This document shows, piece by piece, positions 37,305 to 48,431 of a stretch of DNA of 64,000 nucleotides; the first letter of the stretch is position 1; every line of letters begins with the position of its first letter. The stretch comes from Trichinella spiralis (Eukaryota; Nematoda; Enoplea; Trichinellida; Trichinellidae), in NCBI GenBank assembly GCA_000181795.3, contig CM012953.1, positions 4,706,292-4,770,291 on the forward strand. The letters run 5' to 3'. The translations under genes were made by a program, and so were the position numbers. The notes below the pieces were generated by a model that saw only the letters and a program-made list of their open reading frames with translations, was not told the origin of the DNA and made no database searches.

Positions 37305-37883
37305 ATGGAGATTGAAGAAGCGGAATTTCTTGCCGAAAAGCAGATAATCGAAATGTTGCCGAATTTCAAGGCGCCAGTTTTGAACTTGATGACCGTCACC
37401 GTCGGTCCGTTCAATCCGGGCGTGGTGACCAAAGCCCCGCTCTGGTTGGTATTGCTTCTTTGCGAGCAGAATCGTTGCCGAATCCTGCCGCCGAGCTGGT
37501 TGAACGTGGAATCGTTGACGGAAATTCGTTCCGCGGAACGTGCGGCTCCAATATTCACCAAACTTCCAAATCCGTGCTTTTTCGAAATATCCACCATCAT
37601 CTTGCAAAGGTTCTCGATCGAAGTTCCCAACGCCGACGCGGTGAAGGCACTTTTCCACGACATCTTGGACATTCGTATGGCCAAATTGGACAGCAGTATA
37701 AGCGCCTTCTTCGGCAGCGGTTCCGCGCACGCGGTCGTCAACAACTTGACGTCGTTTGAAATTATTCGAATAAGGACCTTCCTGTCCGATTCGTTGTCCC
37801 GGTTGAACACGTTGGAGATGAGCGCTAATGTAAACCCATTCACTGCTGCTTCCACTTCGACATCAACATCCGGCACTAATTGA
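37305..37883 (+). CDS. GINS2: GINS complex subunit 2 (Psf2)
   Basis: Subunit of the GINS tetramer, part of the CMG replicative helicase (Cdc45-MCM-GINS). Single exon, 192 residues (human 185). Conserved features: start MEIEEAEFLAEKQIIEMLPNF, the loop GPFNPGVVTKAPLWLVLLLC, CRILPPSWLNVESL, and the helical C-terminal half with DILDIRMAKLD and VNNLTSFEI. The tail (TAASTSTSTSGTN) is low complexity. The minus strand also shows a 212-codon open frame, which is a codon-composition shadow. Its GC content is higher than its flanks, as in other long exons here. Confidence 0.95.
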   Translation: MEIEEAEFLAEKQIIEMLPNFKAPVLNLMTVTVGPFNPGVVTKAPLWLVLLLCEQNRCRILPPSWLNVESLTEIRSAERAAPIFTKLPNPCFFEISTIILQRFSIEVPNADAVKALFHDILDIRMAKLDSSISAFFGSGSAHAVVNNLTSFEIIRIRTFLSDSLSRLNTLEMSANVNPFTAASTSTSTSGTN

Positions 37884-38301
37884 AGTTTTTTTGCGTTTGA
37901 TGGTTTTTTTGTAAATTATACTTTTTTGCAATTCAACATTGGGAATGCATTTAAAAATTTCATTCACATCTGAGAAATTGTGAATAGTCTTTCTCTTTTA
38001 TCGTTATGATGTTATTATTAATGAATTTTTTTGTATATAAAAAAGTTTCCATTTCACTTCATTCGAACATATTACACTGATGTCTTTAATATAATAATAC
38101 ATAAAACCTCAGAACGGTACACAAAAGCGAAAGACAGTGATGATGATGATGATAATAATAAAAAGAAAGTTATCAATTTACATCGAACCGATTTTGAGAG
38201 TGTCAATTAAATTTTTTCAGAAAATTTATTTGCATGTTAGAAAACTTTGCACAACATATGCAATGGGAAAGGATGATTTTCCTAGGCAGATTTAGATCAA
38301 G
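37884..38301. other. convergent intergenic region GINS2 / LETM1
   Basis: AT-rich, with a GAT/AAT simple repeat at about 38139-38162. No ORF. Confidence 0.6.
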
Positions 38302-41129
38302 CTACTGAGCTAATTTGGATTGATGAAGTCCTTTCCCATTATTTATTGACTTCTTCTCCACAGAATCGGATGTCGCCGACTCACCTAACAAGTCTTCTTC
38401 TTTCTTCAAAATTTCCAATGCTTTATTCACCTGTTCCGAGTTGATTTCCACGGATTCTTTCATCATAAGATCGATCACCTTGACAATGAATTAAACAACA
38501 ATTATGAATTGCAATACAATAAACGTTGAATTGTTATTATTTCAAGTCGAATACTTTCAAAGCTAAATCCAAATCAATTGCACCATCTCGATCTTCATCG
38601 AACGCTTCGAGTACTTGATAAATTCTCTTCATCTTTGCCTCATTCGGCATCTGTTTGAGCTGTTTCAACGGTGCTAAAACTTCACTCAAAGTAGCCATTT
38701 TTTTCCTAAATTAAATTTCCCCCTGGATAATTTCCCTATCAAAAATGATAAATCATAATCAAATAGACAAACTCGTGTTTTGCAATCGCAGATGGATCGG
38801 TTTGCTTTTCGTCAACTGTAGCAATGATTTTTTTCCCCTCCATTCGGTCGACAAGCTTATCCACGCGTTCCACAAGCCGATCCACTTGGCTCTGCAAACG
38901 TCTAGCCGCTTTGCTCACTTTCACATCATCTCCACGCGATTTGAAAATTGACTGAACTTCTTCGACTTCCTGAAAAATTTGCATATGCAAAGAACAATTT
39001 CATCAACAACAACAAAGTAGATGTAGTATCATTTATTATTAATAATTTAAAAAAAATTCACTTCTTTGTGCTCTTGAACTTGTTCTTTCAATTCTATCAA
39101 ATCATCCTTGACCTCATTCAAAGGACCTTTCACCGTTTCCACAAGATGTTCAATTTCACGCAATTCAGACGACTCAATAGGAGTATCAACTGAAATAAAT
39201 CAAATTTTCTTGTTTCGAATAATATTAATATTAAAATTAAAATCAACTTTGTATTGATTTGTCTTTGACTAGAGGAGCCGAATCGAGTAGAACATCCGAT
39301 TCAGTTACCGGCACCGAAGCCGCTTGGACCACAGCTTCGACCTCTTCAGTGGGACTGCGAACAACAGTGGCTTTTTGCGCCTAGTTGCATAAAAATTGAT
39401 TAAAATAAAGATGAATATTTAAATTCAAATAAAATTACAACTCCTTTTTCTTTTTGCTTGGATCGTTGTTCTTCAGCTTCTTTTTTCAACGCTTCTTCCA
39501 ATGAGACGATCAAATCAAATTTGGTCTTGTTGTCCACTCGAACGCCTTCAATTTCGGCCAACTTTATCTTCGCTTCGTCGGCTATATGCGAGGGTAGTGT
39601 TGACAAGATTGTCTTGAGTCGAACAGAAAACGGTACATCTTCTTGTATGTAAAGCGTGCTGGAAAGCAGCAACAACGACGGTGGCACTTTTTCATTCAAC
39701 GACAATTCGAGCCATTTGGCCAGTTGAGCTTTCAGGCGACTGACCGGCACGCCCAACGCACGCATCCCTCTGGCTCGGCAAGCCGTCTGCAATTCCGACT
39801 CAGAAAGACTATCAATGCCCTCTTTGACGATTAGCTTAAAATGAAAAAAAATTTTTTTTTTCATTCATCCTCATCATCATCTTATTTAATTTCTTTTCTC
39901 ATCATTCAAACATCGAACCTGATCATCAGCTTTCAATTCGCGAAGTTTCAAACGCAACTGCAACAGCAGCATATTTGTCGTTCCGATTGGCTGAATGCCA
40001 ACTATGAGACACAACGCCCGAAGCTGAGCATAGCTGAGACTATCCAAAGTCAGTTCATCTTCGAAAAATTTCGAATATTTCAACAAATCATCGTTCGATA
40101 CATAACTGCCACCTTCTTCACGAATCTGCAATTGGAAAAAAAATATTTCATCTATTAATATATAATCGATATATAATAGAATTGAATCAATCGACTGAAT
40201 GAATAATTTAAATTTTCACATCAACTGATGGATTTAAAATGGATATTTTAAAACGAATTACCTTTTTCATAAAAGCTGAAAACTCGGTTAACTGATTCAA
40301 TCCATCAGAATTCTTTTTCCTTTCCAAAGACAAATCTTCAAGCGTGTCTTGCAAAAATTTCGCCATATCCAATTTCACTTTTAACGCTTTGTTTCTTTTC
40401 TCTTGCTAAACACAATAAACATTCAAAAACAAAACAAACAAATTAATAAATTCTACCTCTTTGTGTTCTTCTTGAAAAGTGCTGGGGAGTAGGCCGGGAA
40501 AAAATTTCAAAACTAATGGCAGTGCAAATTCCATGAACGGCACTATGATAAATATCAAAAACGGTACAAGTCGAAACAAGTCCGATGTAGTCCTGATTAA
40601 CTGTAAAAATGAATCACACATAAATAAATAAATAAATATAAATATATATATATAATATACTTGTCGTCTTTCTTTGCGCATCAAAGTTTCTCCAGTTAAT
40701 AACCGTCGCAATAACCGCAGGCATACTTTCACATCAATGTAAAGCAGTTTAAAGCCGTGGTAATAATGCTGCATTTCATTTTTGAAACGCAACCACAGTG
40801 ACTGCTTTTTCTGAATTTCCATACTTTTTTTCATCAAATTTCTCTTCTCTCTCAATCGCTCACTCTCTTCAACATCCTCTTTCAAAGCTTTCAACATCGC
40901 TTCCACTTTCGACTGTCCATCTCCAGTCGGATGTAGACATATTGCACTTAAGTGAAAATTTCGTTTTCCATTCCAGCATAAAACTGAAGATGCATAACAA
41001 ACATTATAACCAAAAAAACAATTCCCACTCAACGGTGAAAAATTGAATGCTCTGTTTGACCGGTCATCAGTGAGAAAAGCGGAAAAGCTAGCATTATACA
41101 GCGTTTTACAGTTGCTGGGCAAATAAAAT
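38302..41129 (-). CDS. LETM1: LETM1, mitochondrial inner-membrane cation/proton exchanger (5' partial)
   Basis: LETM1 controls mitochondrial K+/Ca2+-proton exchange and cristae volume. Ten exons are recognised in transcription order: 40661-41129, 40457-40600, 40262-40405, 39919-40125, 39442-39834, 39248-39380, 39062-39189, 38773-38969, 38555-38705 and 38302-38478. The first visible exon begins at a GTAG acceptor in phase 2 and has no early in-frame ATG, so the initiating exon is further upstream and was not found. Features in order: presequence-like region, coiled coil, one membrane helix (LVPFLIFIIVPFMEFALPLV) with the conserved proline, the LETM1/ribosome-binding-like domain (PFSVRLKTI region near 39600), C-terminal coiled coils, and one EF-hand loop (DEDRDGAIDLDL, in 38555-38705). 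About 590 residues are visible. Confidence 0.93.
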
Positions 41130-43182
41130 CTACAAAATTCACCAAATTATAACTTCCAACATAACATACAAAAACAATACACTATTATTGTTTTTAATAA
41201 ATTGTTTACTTTAAATTTATATTCAGAATCAAATATTAAATTTCGTGTTAATTATTCAACAATGCTACTTCCCTAAAATGCAGAAGAAAAGAATACACAT
41301 ATCTTATACATGGCGTCACATTCTTTATATATATACTTATAATTAGCAACATTTTTCATATATGATTCTTTTTATGTTATAAATACTTTTTTTTTGAAAT
41401 AATTATGCTGTAATATAGCACTGATTACTACAATACTAAATGATTAAAAATGATACACGTGCATTCACAATTTGCTGATAACTTCTTTAAACAAAAAATA
41501 CATTACTTTCTGGGTAAAGGCTTCTGAATCAAAAGACGCGTGCTTATTTGGCTAATAATCATTTATACAAAAAATTTTCAACAATTCAACAAATACATAC
41601 AACAGCCGCTGGAAAAACTAACAAATTCGTTGTTTTGCTTTACTACAGTAAAACGAAAGCAAGTGCTGAAAGCAAAAGTCAATAGAATATACTTGTCAAG
41701 CAAATAAGATTAATAAAAATTAAATAAAAACCACGTAATTTAAAGCAACTTGATTTATTTTCACTTATGAATTGAACAATAGCTGTTTTGTTTGAATGTA
41801 CAGGGAAAAATATTTTAAAGAAAATGTAAAATTAAACTGCTAAACTTCATCAATTTATGCAATCAAATTTAACTGGATATACTATTTTATTGAAGCTCTT
41901 TATTTATTAAGATTCAATATTTTAAAAAGTCTGCAAGATCTACATTTTTTGGGAATTTCAGATTTTGACAGATTATTTGTAGTGTTGTTTTTCAAGTGGA
42001 AACTGTATTTTAAATCACTTATTGTTAATACATTTTATTCCATTTGATCAAAATATTGCATTTAGCAATTTTTATCAGGAAGTTATTATCTGGCTTTTGT
42101 ATGCTACTCATTCACTCAGTTAAATAAGCAATTTCGTTATTTGAAAACATCAACAAGCAATGCAACTAAGAAGATGCAACACAACAAATAGCGATAAATA
42201 AGTCAAAGAGAAATACACAAATACAGGTATATGCAACAGTGCAAACATTTTTGTTCTGCAATTCACTCGTAACTTGTAACATCACTGTATCTATTTCTTA
42301 CCGTTATATGATAGTTAGGTGCCAATGGAATTCATTCTATTCTTGAAAATTTTTATAAAAACAGTATTTTATTTAATAATAATTGCGCTAAAAAGTCAAA
42401 AAAATGTATTAATATAAACCTAATAAAAAATGTCTTCTAATAATTTATAACCCTTTCCGCGAACATCTCGAAAATACATTTAATAAAAGTGGGACCTGCA
42501 AATACTCATTGTTCTCTGATTGGCTGGAATTTATTGGTCAGATATGATCGTCCGATCATTTTGTATTTTCCATTGTTGTCTGTGCTGTCTTTGCCGATTT
42601 TCAATGCTCACTGATCACATAGAGTGATATTGTTGATTAATGGTATTTTCGCAGGCAGTTCAAAAGGGAATAAAAGAGAACGTTATTTATTTTTCACTTT
42701 ATTTGTCAATTAATTAATAAATAATTGAAGCTAATAATAATTAATACATGTTTACATTTTACATGATAGTAATTTTCACATTGTAAAATTCTATTTAAAA
42801 AATTTTACTTTTCAAATATTACATTTTATTTTAATTCAATTTGAGCAATATCAAAATCAAATTAAACAAAACGCTGAAAAAGTGCTACAGGTAAATAAAA
42901 TTCAAAATGCGCTTTTGTGATATGTCCAACTGTTTACTCGACTGTCCAACAGTGCAATTGCTATGGCATTTTCCCTGCAGAATACAAGCGAAAAATGGGT
43001 ACAGCTTTATTGAAGTTAAACAAATGGTACAGAATGCAAACGATATCACTTCCACTCAACAACTCTCTGCAGAAGAGTACAAGTGCGGTGTGGATGAGCT
43101 TCTTTTATAGGCTAGCAATGAGCCAGTGGCGCGGCCGCCGATTATTTAAGAGGCAAGTTGTGCGCATATTCGTTGGTCCATC
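41130..43182. other. gene-poor AT-rich region upstream of LETM1
   Basis: It should contain the missing first LETM1 exon and promoter. Two ATTGG boxes (42519-42523, 42533-42537) sit next to a short palindrome GATCGTCCGATC near 42547. A plus-strand frame at 42907-43110 (67 codons) is overlapped by a 95-codon frame (42917-43204). Neither is recognisable and neither is scored as a gene. Confidence 0.4.
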
Positions 43183-43552
43183 TTATCCACAGAAGTGCCA
43201 ATAACCTTTGTTAATATCTTCAGCATATGCGTTGAGCTCTGCGATATCAGGAGTTCTCAGAGCATAATATTCATTGTTCCTTATTTTATTTTTTGTCCAT
43301 TTTCGATTTTGGAATTCAGTGTACCAAAATCTTTTTATTCCATTCACCAGTCTGAATATTCTCAGAGGCTTTTTACCCAGTACTCGAAGCAGTTCCTGTA
43401 AAAATACTTGTCTCTTGACTAGCCGCAATCAAAAGCGCATATTTATTGATTAAAAAAGTTTAATTTCATTTATTTCATAAAAAAATTCTATAAAGCTAAA
43501 ATACTATTACGAAAAATGAAGTTATAACAGTGCATTTTTTTTTCGAAAGCAT
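43183..43552 (-). CDS. possible small basic protein, two exons, 84 aa
   Basis: Exon 2 (43183-43395) is a 70-codon frame with protein-like composition (ELLRVLGKKPLRIFRLVNG; later ALRTPDIAELNAYAEDINK; ends YWHFCG), preceded by a good acceptor (TTTTTACAG). A fitting exon 1 lies at 43511-43552 (MLSKKKCTVITSFF) with donor TTC|GTAATA. Both boundaries are phase 0. The gene would be divergent from DBF4, 215 bp apart. No family recognised. The basic, aromatic-rich sequence is compatible with a mitochondrial or membrane-associated peptide, but that is only an impression. The exon 1 choice is the weakest point. Confidence 0.38.
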
Positions 43553-43767
43553 CTGCTTTTTATTTATTTTAAATTCAATCCTTCTTTAAAATGTATTTTT
43601 TAAATTATTTTTAACATTACAACAATTTTTACTTTTAATATTTATGAATTGCTGTTTATAACTTCATTCTCAAATGGTATTTGACCTATGCAATGGTAAT
43701 ACCTGCATTACTTAAAATACAGTATGTTGAAAATGAATTTCATTTTCTACCTATTTTGAAAAATAAA

Positions 43768-45606
43768 ATGTCTGCGTTTTCTGTTTCCTCATTGAAAGAG
43801 GAAACATTTTACTTGGATATCACATCCGCTTCATTGTGTGGCAGAATCACGAAAATTATTGAACATTATGGAGGAGTATGTATTGATATTACGCAATTTT
43901 TGCATTCACTTATTAGTGCTTTAAGGATGTAGTTTCTGACTTGGAAGGAAAAGTAAGTAAAGTGATAACAAATAAAACAATTCATGCTAATGCTAAGAAA
44001 ATTTTGTCTTCGAAATTGGAATCTTCAAAAAAAGCGGTAAATTTTAGATCCATTTAATTTCAGTTGATTACCTTTCAATTTTGCAGGAAATATGGATGCG
44101 CTTATCACCGCTCATCAGGCGTGCGTTAAAGAGGAAAATTCCTATCTGCACTGCCAAAAGCTTTGTTAACGAGATGCGACAAGCACATCTGAGTACGTTA
44201 AATCAAAGTTCCGTGTCATCTTCGAATTCCCAAATCCGTGATTGTACTGACAATGTGCAACTGCGGGCTCCTTTTGTGAAAATTTCAAATAAAAATAATA
44301 ATTGTGACAAGCCTCGATATACTCAATTTCGAGAATGGCCAGTAATCAAGCCAAAAGGTGATAGTAAGTGACAGAATTTATATGAGTAACTAAACTAATC
44401 AGTTAATAATAATGTTATTATTATTTATCAGTATGTGTAACAATATTTACAATTCAGTTTGTTGAATAACAATGTTTTGTTGAATTAATTCATATTGTAA
44501 TTCGAATCATATAAATTCATTGCTCTATTTTAAAGATTTTTATAATCATTTGTTTCAGAAAAAATAGGAACACGGCATATGCGAAAACATGGAAAATTAT
44601 CGCACTTTCATTACTCAAAACTGAAGGCAAAGGTACCAACGTTTCGTCTTAAGCGACTTCCGTAATTTGATATTATTTTATTTTTTTAATCGTATTTGTC
44701 GCGATGAATGGTGAGTAAAGCTTTATTTCAGCAATGGTCTTTATGTGCCATTACAACGTAAACCCCCGCCTTTGAAATTGAAGATTTTCCGATGCAGGAT
44801 ATGCAAAAAGTTGCTTGCCGACGAGGAAGCGGTTAGTAATATATATTATATTTATCAGTTTTTTTCAGACAGTTTGACGAAGTATAATTTGAGTGGTAGT
44901 TATTTTTAATTTAAGTAATTTCTTTTTTCTGAGCGTCAGCTTTGATTGTTGAACAATAAATCCTTTATAATAGCATGTTGTTGCCAAAAGTCATGTTCAA
45001 GCTGTGAAATCAACTCATGCATGGAATGAGCTTGATAAAGCAACAGAAGATATACCAAACATTGTTTCTTATTTAGTATGTGAAACTGTGGTAAACTGAA
45101 ATTGAAATCTGAAAGCAACAAGTTGAAATTTTAATTTTTTTTGCATTATATTTAACTTTTAGAAATTGGAAAACAGCGATTTGAAAGTGCCATCAAGCGA
45201 GTTAAAGTAATTTATGGAATTTGTTGAAATTTTGGCAGTTTTTATTTTATTGGTCTCCAGTTTCAGAGTTCCTGTGAATGAAGCGAGTGAATCCAATGAT
45301 AGTAAAGGTGATGTTTTTGATGAGTTTGCAAGAAGGCCACTTTCTCCAATTTTGCAATTGCACAGCATTGAAGAAATTGCAAAAGTCACCGGCTTCATCA
45401 TGCCAGGTTTATCCGAAGAAGACTTGGACATGTTTAATAGTAATTATTATTTTGTTTATCATAAAACTGTTTTATTGATTTTTCATTTTATTGTAGAATT
45501 AGAATTAATTAGGAAAAAAGTTGAAATGGAAAATCTCGAAAGCTCTTCAAATTCCAGTTCAACTCTTGACATTATTGACAGTTTTTTGGAATCATCTTTT
45601 AAATGA
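43768..45606 (+). CDS. DBF4: DBF4 homologue, regulatory subunit of the Cdc7 kinase
   Basis: DBF4 activates Cdc7, which phosphorylates MCM helicases at origins. Nine exons: 43768-43875, 43926-44036, 44087-44363, 44559-44661, 44732-44831, 44974-45075, 45163-45206, 45267-45439 and 45497-45606, giving 375 residues. Identification rests on the three family motifs in the right order. An N-motif/BRCT-like start (ETFYLDI, then HYGG|DVVSDL and KVITNKTIHANAKKIL) covers residues ~10-60. Motif M (LRAPFVKISNKN, then RYTQFREWPVI) begins near 130. The motif-C zinc finger (C-x2-C-x9-H-x5-H: CRICKKLLADEEAHVVAKSH) begins near 221. Exon 7 has an in-frame TAA just past its donor, so ignoring the 60-nt intron at 45207-45266 gives a false stop. 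The protein is short and divergent compared with vertebrate DBF4 (about 675). Confidence 0.85.
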
Positions 45607-46012
45607 ATTAGATTTCGTTTTATTTTTGGTCATTTTTGTTTTTGTTTAATTCATCAAAATGCATATTATTTTTGATTCGAAATGTATATTGAATTTCTGT
45701 ATTACTGGCTGTTTTATAACTTGTATCTTTCGGTTAGAAAATGTATATATATATATTTATTTATTAAAAAGTGAATAGAAGAACTTGTCGAGTTTTTTAT
45801 TTGAAATAATTTAGAAACTTTATTAATTTTTTACATAAGGAGGAAAGGAGAGACATTGTTTTGTTAAAACTTATTTTTTATTTCGTAATATTTATAAAAT
45901 ATAAGTTTTGTCATTTATGAATTTTTCAACAAAGTGAAACAGAGCTTTATGTTATAAAAGAATGATTTTCCATTTCTCTTCTATTTGTAAGTGAAAATAT
46001 TCAAAATGATGT
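45607..46012. other. DBF4 3' region, AT-rich
   Basis: No gene. A short TA run at 45749-45758 and an ATTTATTTATT tract precede the GC-rich island. Confidence 0.5.
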
Positions 46013-46560
46013 AAACCCTATGCTGAACATTCCGCGCTGCGGCTAGACCCTGGAACGTCAGGCGCATGGGCGTGCCATGCAGTTGCACTAGTCCATAAAT
46101 TGGCGTCTCCAGTGCTGCCAGGAAAGCCCCCCCCCGTGCTTGACCCTGCCGACGTTCAATGGCGACATTTTGCAGCTCAAATCGTTCTGGGATCAATTCG
46201 AGGCGAGTATTCATCGGCGACATCCCGTAGCTCATTTATCTGAGGTCCAGCGTTGAAGGAGATCGAAGGCGTGACCATCTGCACTGAAGAATCGACTCCA
46301 CCGACTATCGGACGTTGTGGAGAGCCATCTCCTGAGCGTAACAACCCCGAAGACATGCTAAGATGAAGGAGCGGCAGAACTGTACTGAACCTATAGCAAC
46401 CGACGTGGGGCTCGAACCCAAGACCATCAGATTAAGACTCTATTCTGTTTACGAAAGCGTATGCGGGAAAACTGATAGTACCTGAACATCAACTGGATCC
46501 TTTGCTAGAGCAAAGAATGAAGGCGCAGAACAAGTGAGTTGGTGTGTCTCAGTGGGATGT
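46013..46560. mobile_element. GC-rich repeat-like island containing a tRNA-Lys fragment
   Basis: About 550 bp with GC content and CpG frequency far above the flanking AT-rich DNA, including a run of nine C. It contains one open minus-strand frame (45981-46235, MSYGMSPMNTRLELIPERF...) and a tRNA-derived segment at 46396-46446. The island looks like an inserted, decayed element, possibly tRNA-derived or part of a retroelement. No terminal repeats or target-site duplication could be identified, so the class is open. Confidence 0.4.
46396..46446 (-). pseudogene. tRNA-Lys(CTT) 3'-half pseudogene
   Basis: Reading the minus strand, the anticodon loop GTCTTAA (T33, CTT at 46434-46436, A37), the variable region GGTC, a T arm with GGGTTCGAGCCCCA, and an acceptor-like end CGTCGGTTGC follow in tRNA order. 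The D arm and 5' acceptor strand are absent, and the anticodon and T stems contain mismatches. It is therefore a truncated pseudogene or the head of a tRNA-derived SINE, not a functional gene. The plus-strand complement is too long and off-register to be a simple retroviral primer-binding site. Confidence 0.65.
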
Positions 46561-47718
46561 GAGAAAAGTGAACTGTCACTTTTGGACTACATCACTATGT
46601 ATATTCGTGTTGTTTATATAGTTTTCCTTTTTGTCTATCTTCATGTATATTCAGATATCTACAATAAAGTGTATCTGAAACTATCGTAGGGCAAAATTGC
46701 CTTGGCACTATAGATATCTACCCTTCCCTTTGATATATAAAGCTATAAATTTTGTATATTTAAAATTACGTGCAATCTATTAATTTTAACCATGAGAAGC
46801 AAAGAATTTTAAAAATATGCAAGTAAAAAAAACAAAAAATTTATGACTAAATCGCTTTGCTTTTGTAAAATCATAGCAGTGTCTACTGTTCCCTGCTTAT
46901 GCGTTTACTGTTAATAGCCTACTTCAATATGTTTTTGAAAGAGCGCTGTTTCGCATCTTCGAAAAATGAGACTAGTCAATCTCTAGCTAATGCCTAAATG
47001 GAAAGCTTTCCTTTTCTTGTTGTTCAGCTCAATGCTTTTTGCGCAGAACTTTAGAAGCAATAGTATTTCTGTGTGACAGCTCTTTCCTGTCAAGACGAAA
47101 TGTTTCAATTTGAAGCTAATCAATCTTATGCTGCATTATGCAGTAGACATTTCGAAAGCTTTCTCGAAATTTAGCACAAGTCAAAGTTTCAGTTACTCAA
47201 GCTGCTTTTAGTTATAGTACAATTCTTCATCTCTCAGATAATTTATTTTTATTCAGCAAAAATAAAGATCTAAAATTATTTCATCTAAAATTTGCTTGCC
47301 CATAATTTGACTATTTTGTGACAAATTAAAAGAAAGAACTTGTCTCTGTATAAAACCCTACTGATGCATATTATGCTACAGATTGTTAAACATAAAAATG
47401 AATAAAACTAACATACCAAGCATGCCAGGTTTTTTCTGGTAAAATATATATAATAAAGGCAGGGCACAATAGTATATTTTTGATAACTAACAATCAGGTT
47501 TTGATACTGATTGTAGTTATTTGCGCCTTATTCGTCCACGTGACGAATAAGCTTTCTCTGGTTCTTTGTTAATTGTGATAACTACTGCGTCCAAGCAAAT
47601 ATCGGTCCGCACAAATTTATTGCCCTCAGCAATAACGACAATCAGAGAGAAACAGTTTTACTCAACGAACTCAACAACAACAACAACAACGCTCAAGCAC
47701 ACGGTTGACTACACCGCA

Positions 47719-47749
<31 letters not shown>

Positions 47750-47761
47750 TTTTACTGCTCT

Positions 47762-47800
<39 letters not shown>

Positions 47801-48131
47801 GCTTCTCGTGCACGGTGACCTATTTTCATTGCTATCTAAAAATAACCTCAATTCCAGGAATTGATAGTTTCCAATACACACGCTGGCAATATTGATTGTC
47901 TATTATTTTTAGCAGTGCAAATAATTGGCCAACTGCCAAGTATTTCCTGTTTTCAACGTAATGTTTGCCAGGAGTCAAATTACCAAGCATTCGTGTAAAC
48001 AAGCTATTTACAGTATCTGAAATAGCTACTAAATGTGCAAATAAATTCTAGTTTCTAATGTTGAAAAATCTTTAGTTCGAACTTGAAGATCTTTTATAGT
48101 GGACTGTATATGTTAATTATAGAATTATCAA
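46561..48131. other. gene-free stretch with microsatellites
   Basis: AT-rich and non-coding. AGATATCTAC recurs at about 46652 and 46717, with AATAAA between. 47672-47799 holds tandem CAA, ACT and AT repeats. The 109-codon frame over these repeats (47566-47895) is threonine- and isoleucine-tyrosine-rich low complexity, not a gene. Confidence 0.55.
47672..47799 (+). repeat. (CAA)n, (ACT)n and (AT)n microsatellites
   Basis: CAA units at 47672-47690, ten ACT units at about 47720-47748, and about 17 AT units at 47765-47799, within 130 bp. Confidence 0.9.
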
Positions 48132-48431
48132 TGACAGCGGGTGTGACTAAGAATCGGTTTATTCAGAATAAACAGTGAGTAATAACAATGATATAGCGAG
48201 AGAGAAACGGTTCAGGCGGTATTCGATGCGGCGTGTTCCGTGTTATTCGATGTTTTGTTTGGTGTTGTTGTTCCCTCCTCCCTCCGCACTCGTATTTATA
48301 TCTTTTTCTTGACCTCACTCCGCGTCTGGCGACCTAGATCATCGAAAAGTAATTAGAAAATCGGCTTGGTTGCGCAATCCCTTAGACTGTGCAGCTTAGC
48401 CGGGATCTGAACAGGCGCGCTGTCAGCAACA
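48132..48431 (-). mobile_element. solo-LTR-like element
   Basis: About 295-300 bp, GC-rich relative to its flanks. Read on the minus strand it begins TGTTGCTGACAGCGCG and ends with CGCTGTCA; TGACAGCG at one end is the inverted repeat of CGCTGTCA at the other. Inside, in correct LTR order, are a TATAAATA promoter (48293-48300) and an AATAAA signal (48158-48163). No primer-binding site follows, and no internal retroelement genes are adjacent, so it reads as a solitary LTR. A clean target-site duplication is not visible. The superfamily (BEL/Pao or Gypsy) cannot be decided here. Confidence 0.55.

Noticed and set aside
37238-37876. 212-codon minus-strand frame opposite GINS2
   Set aside because: The plus strand encodes an unmistakable Psf2. 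The antisense frame is open only because of codon composition.
42907-43204. Two overlapping plus-strand frames of 67 and 95 codons
   Set aside because: Neither resembles a known protein, they compete with each other, and no splice-site support was found; mentioned only in the inverted-repeat finding.
45214-45606. 130-codon plus-strand frame that looks like a separate signal-peptide protein (MEFVEILAVFILLVSSFRV...) directly after DBF4
   Set aside because: The apparent signal peptide is translated intron (GTAATT...TTTCAG, 45207-45266). The rest is in phase with DBF4 exons 7-9.
46396-46420. Retroviral-type primer-binding site complementary to tRNA-Lys
   Set aside because: The match extends through the anticodon arm, lacks the terminal TGG complement of CCA, and no LTR adjoins it. 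A tRNA pseudogene explains it better.
47566-47895. 109-codon frame rich in Thr and Tyr-Ile
   Set aside because: Translation of CAA, ACT and AT microsatellites.
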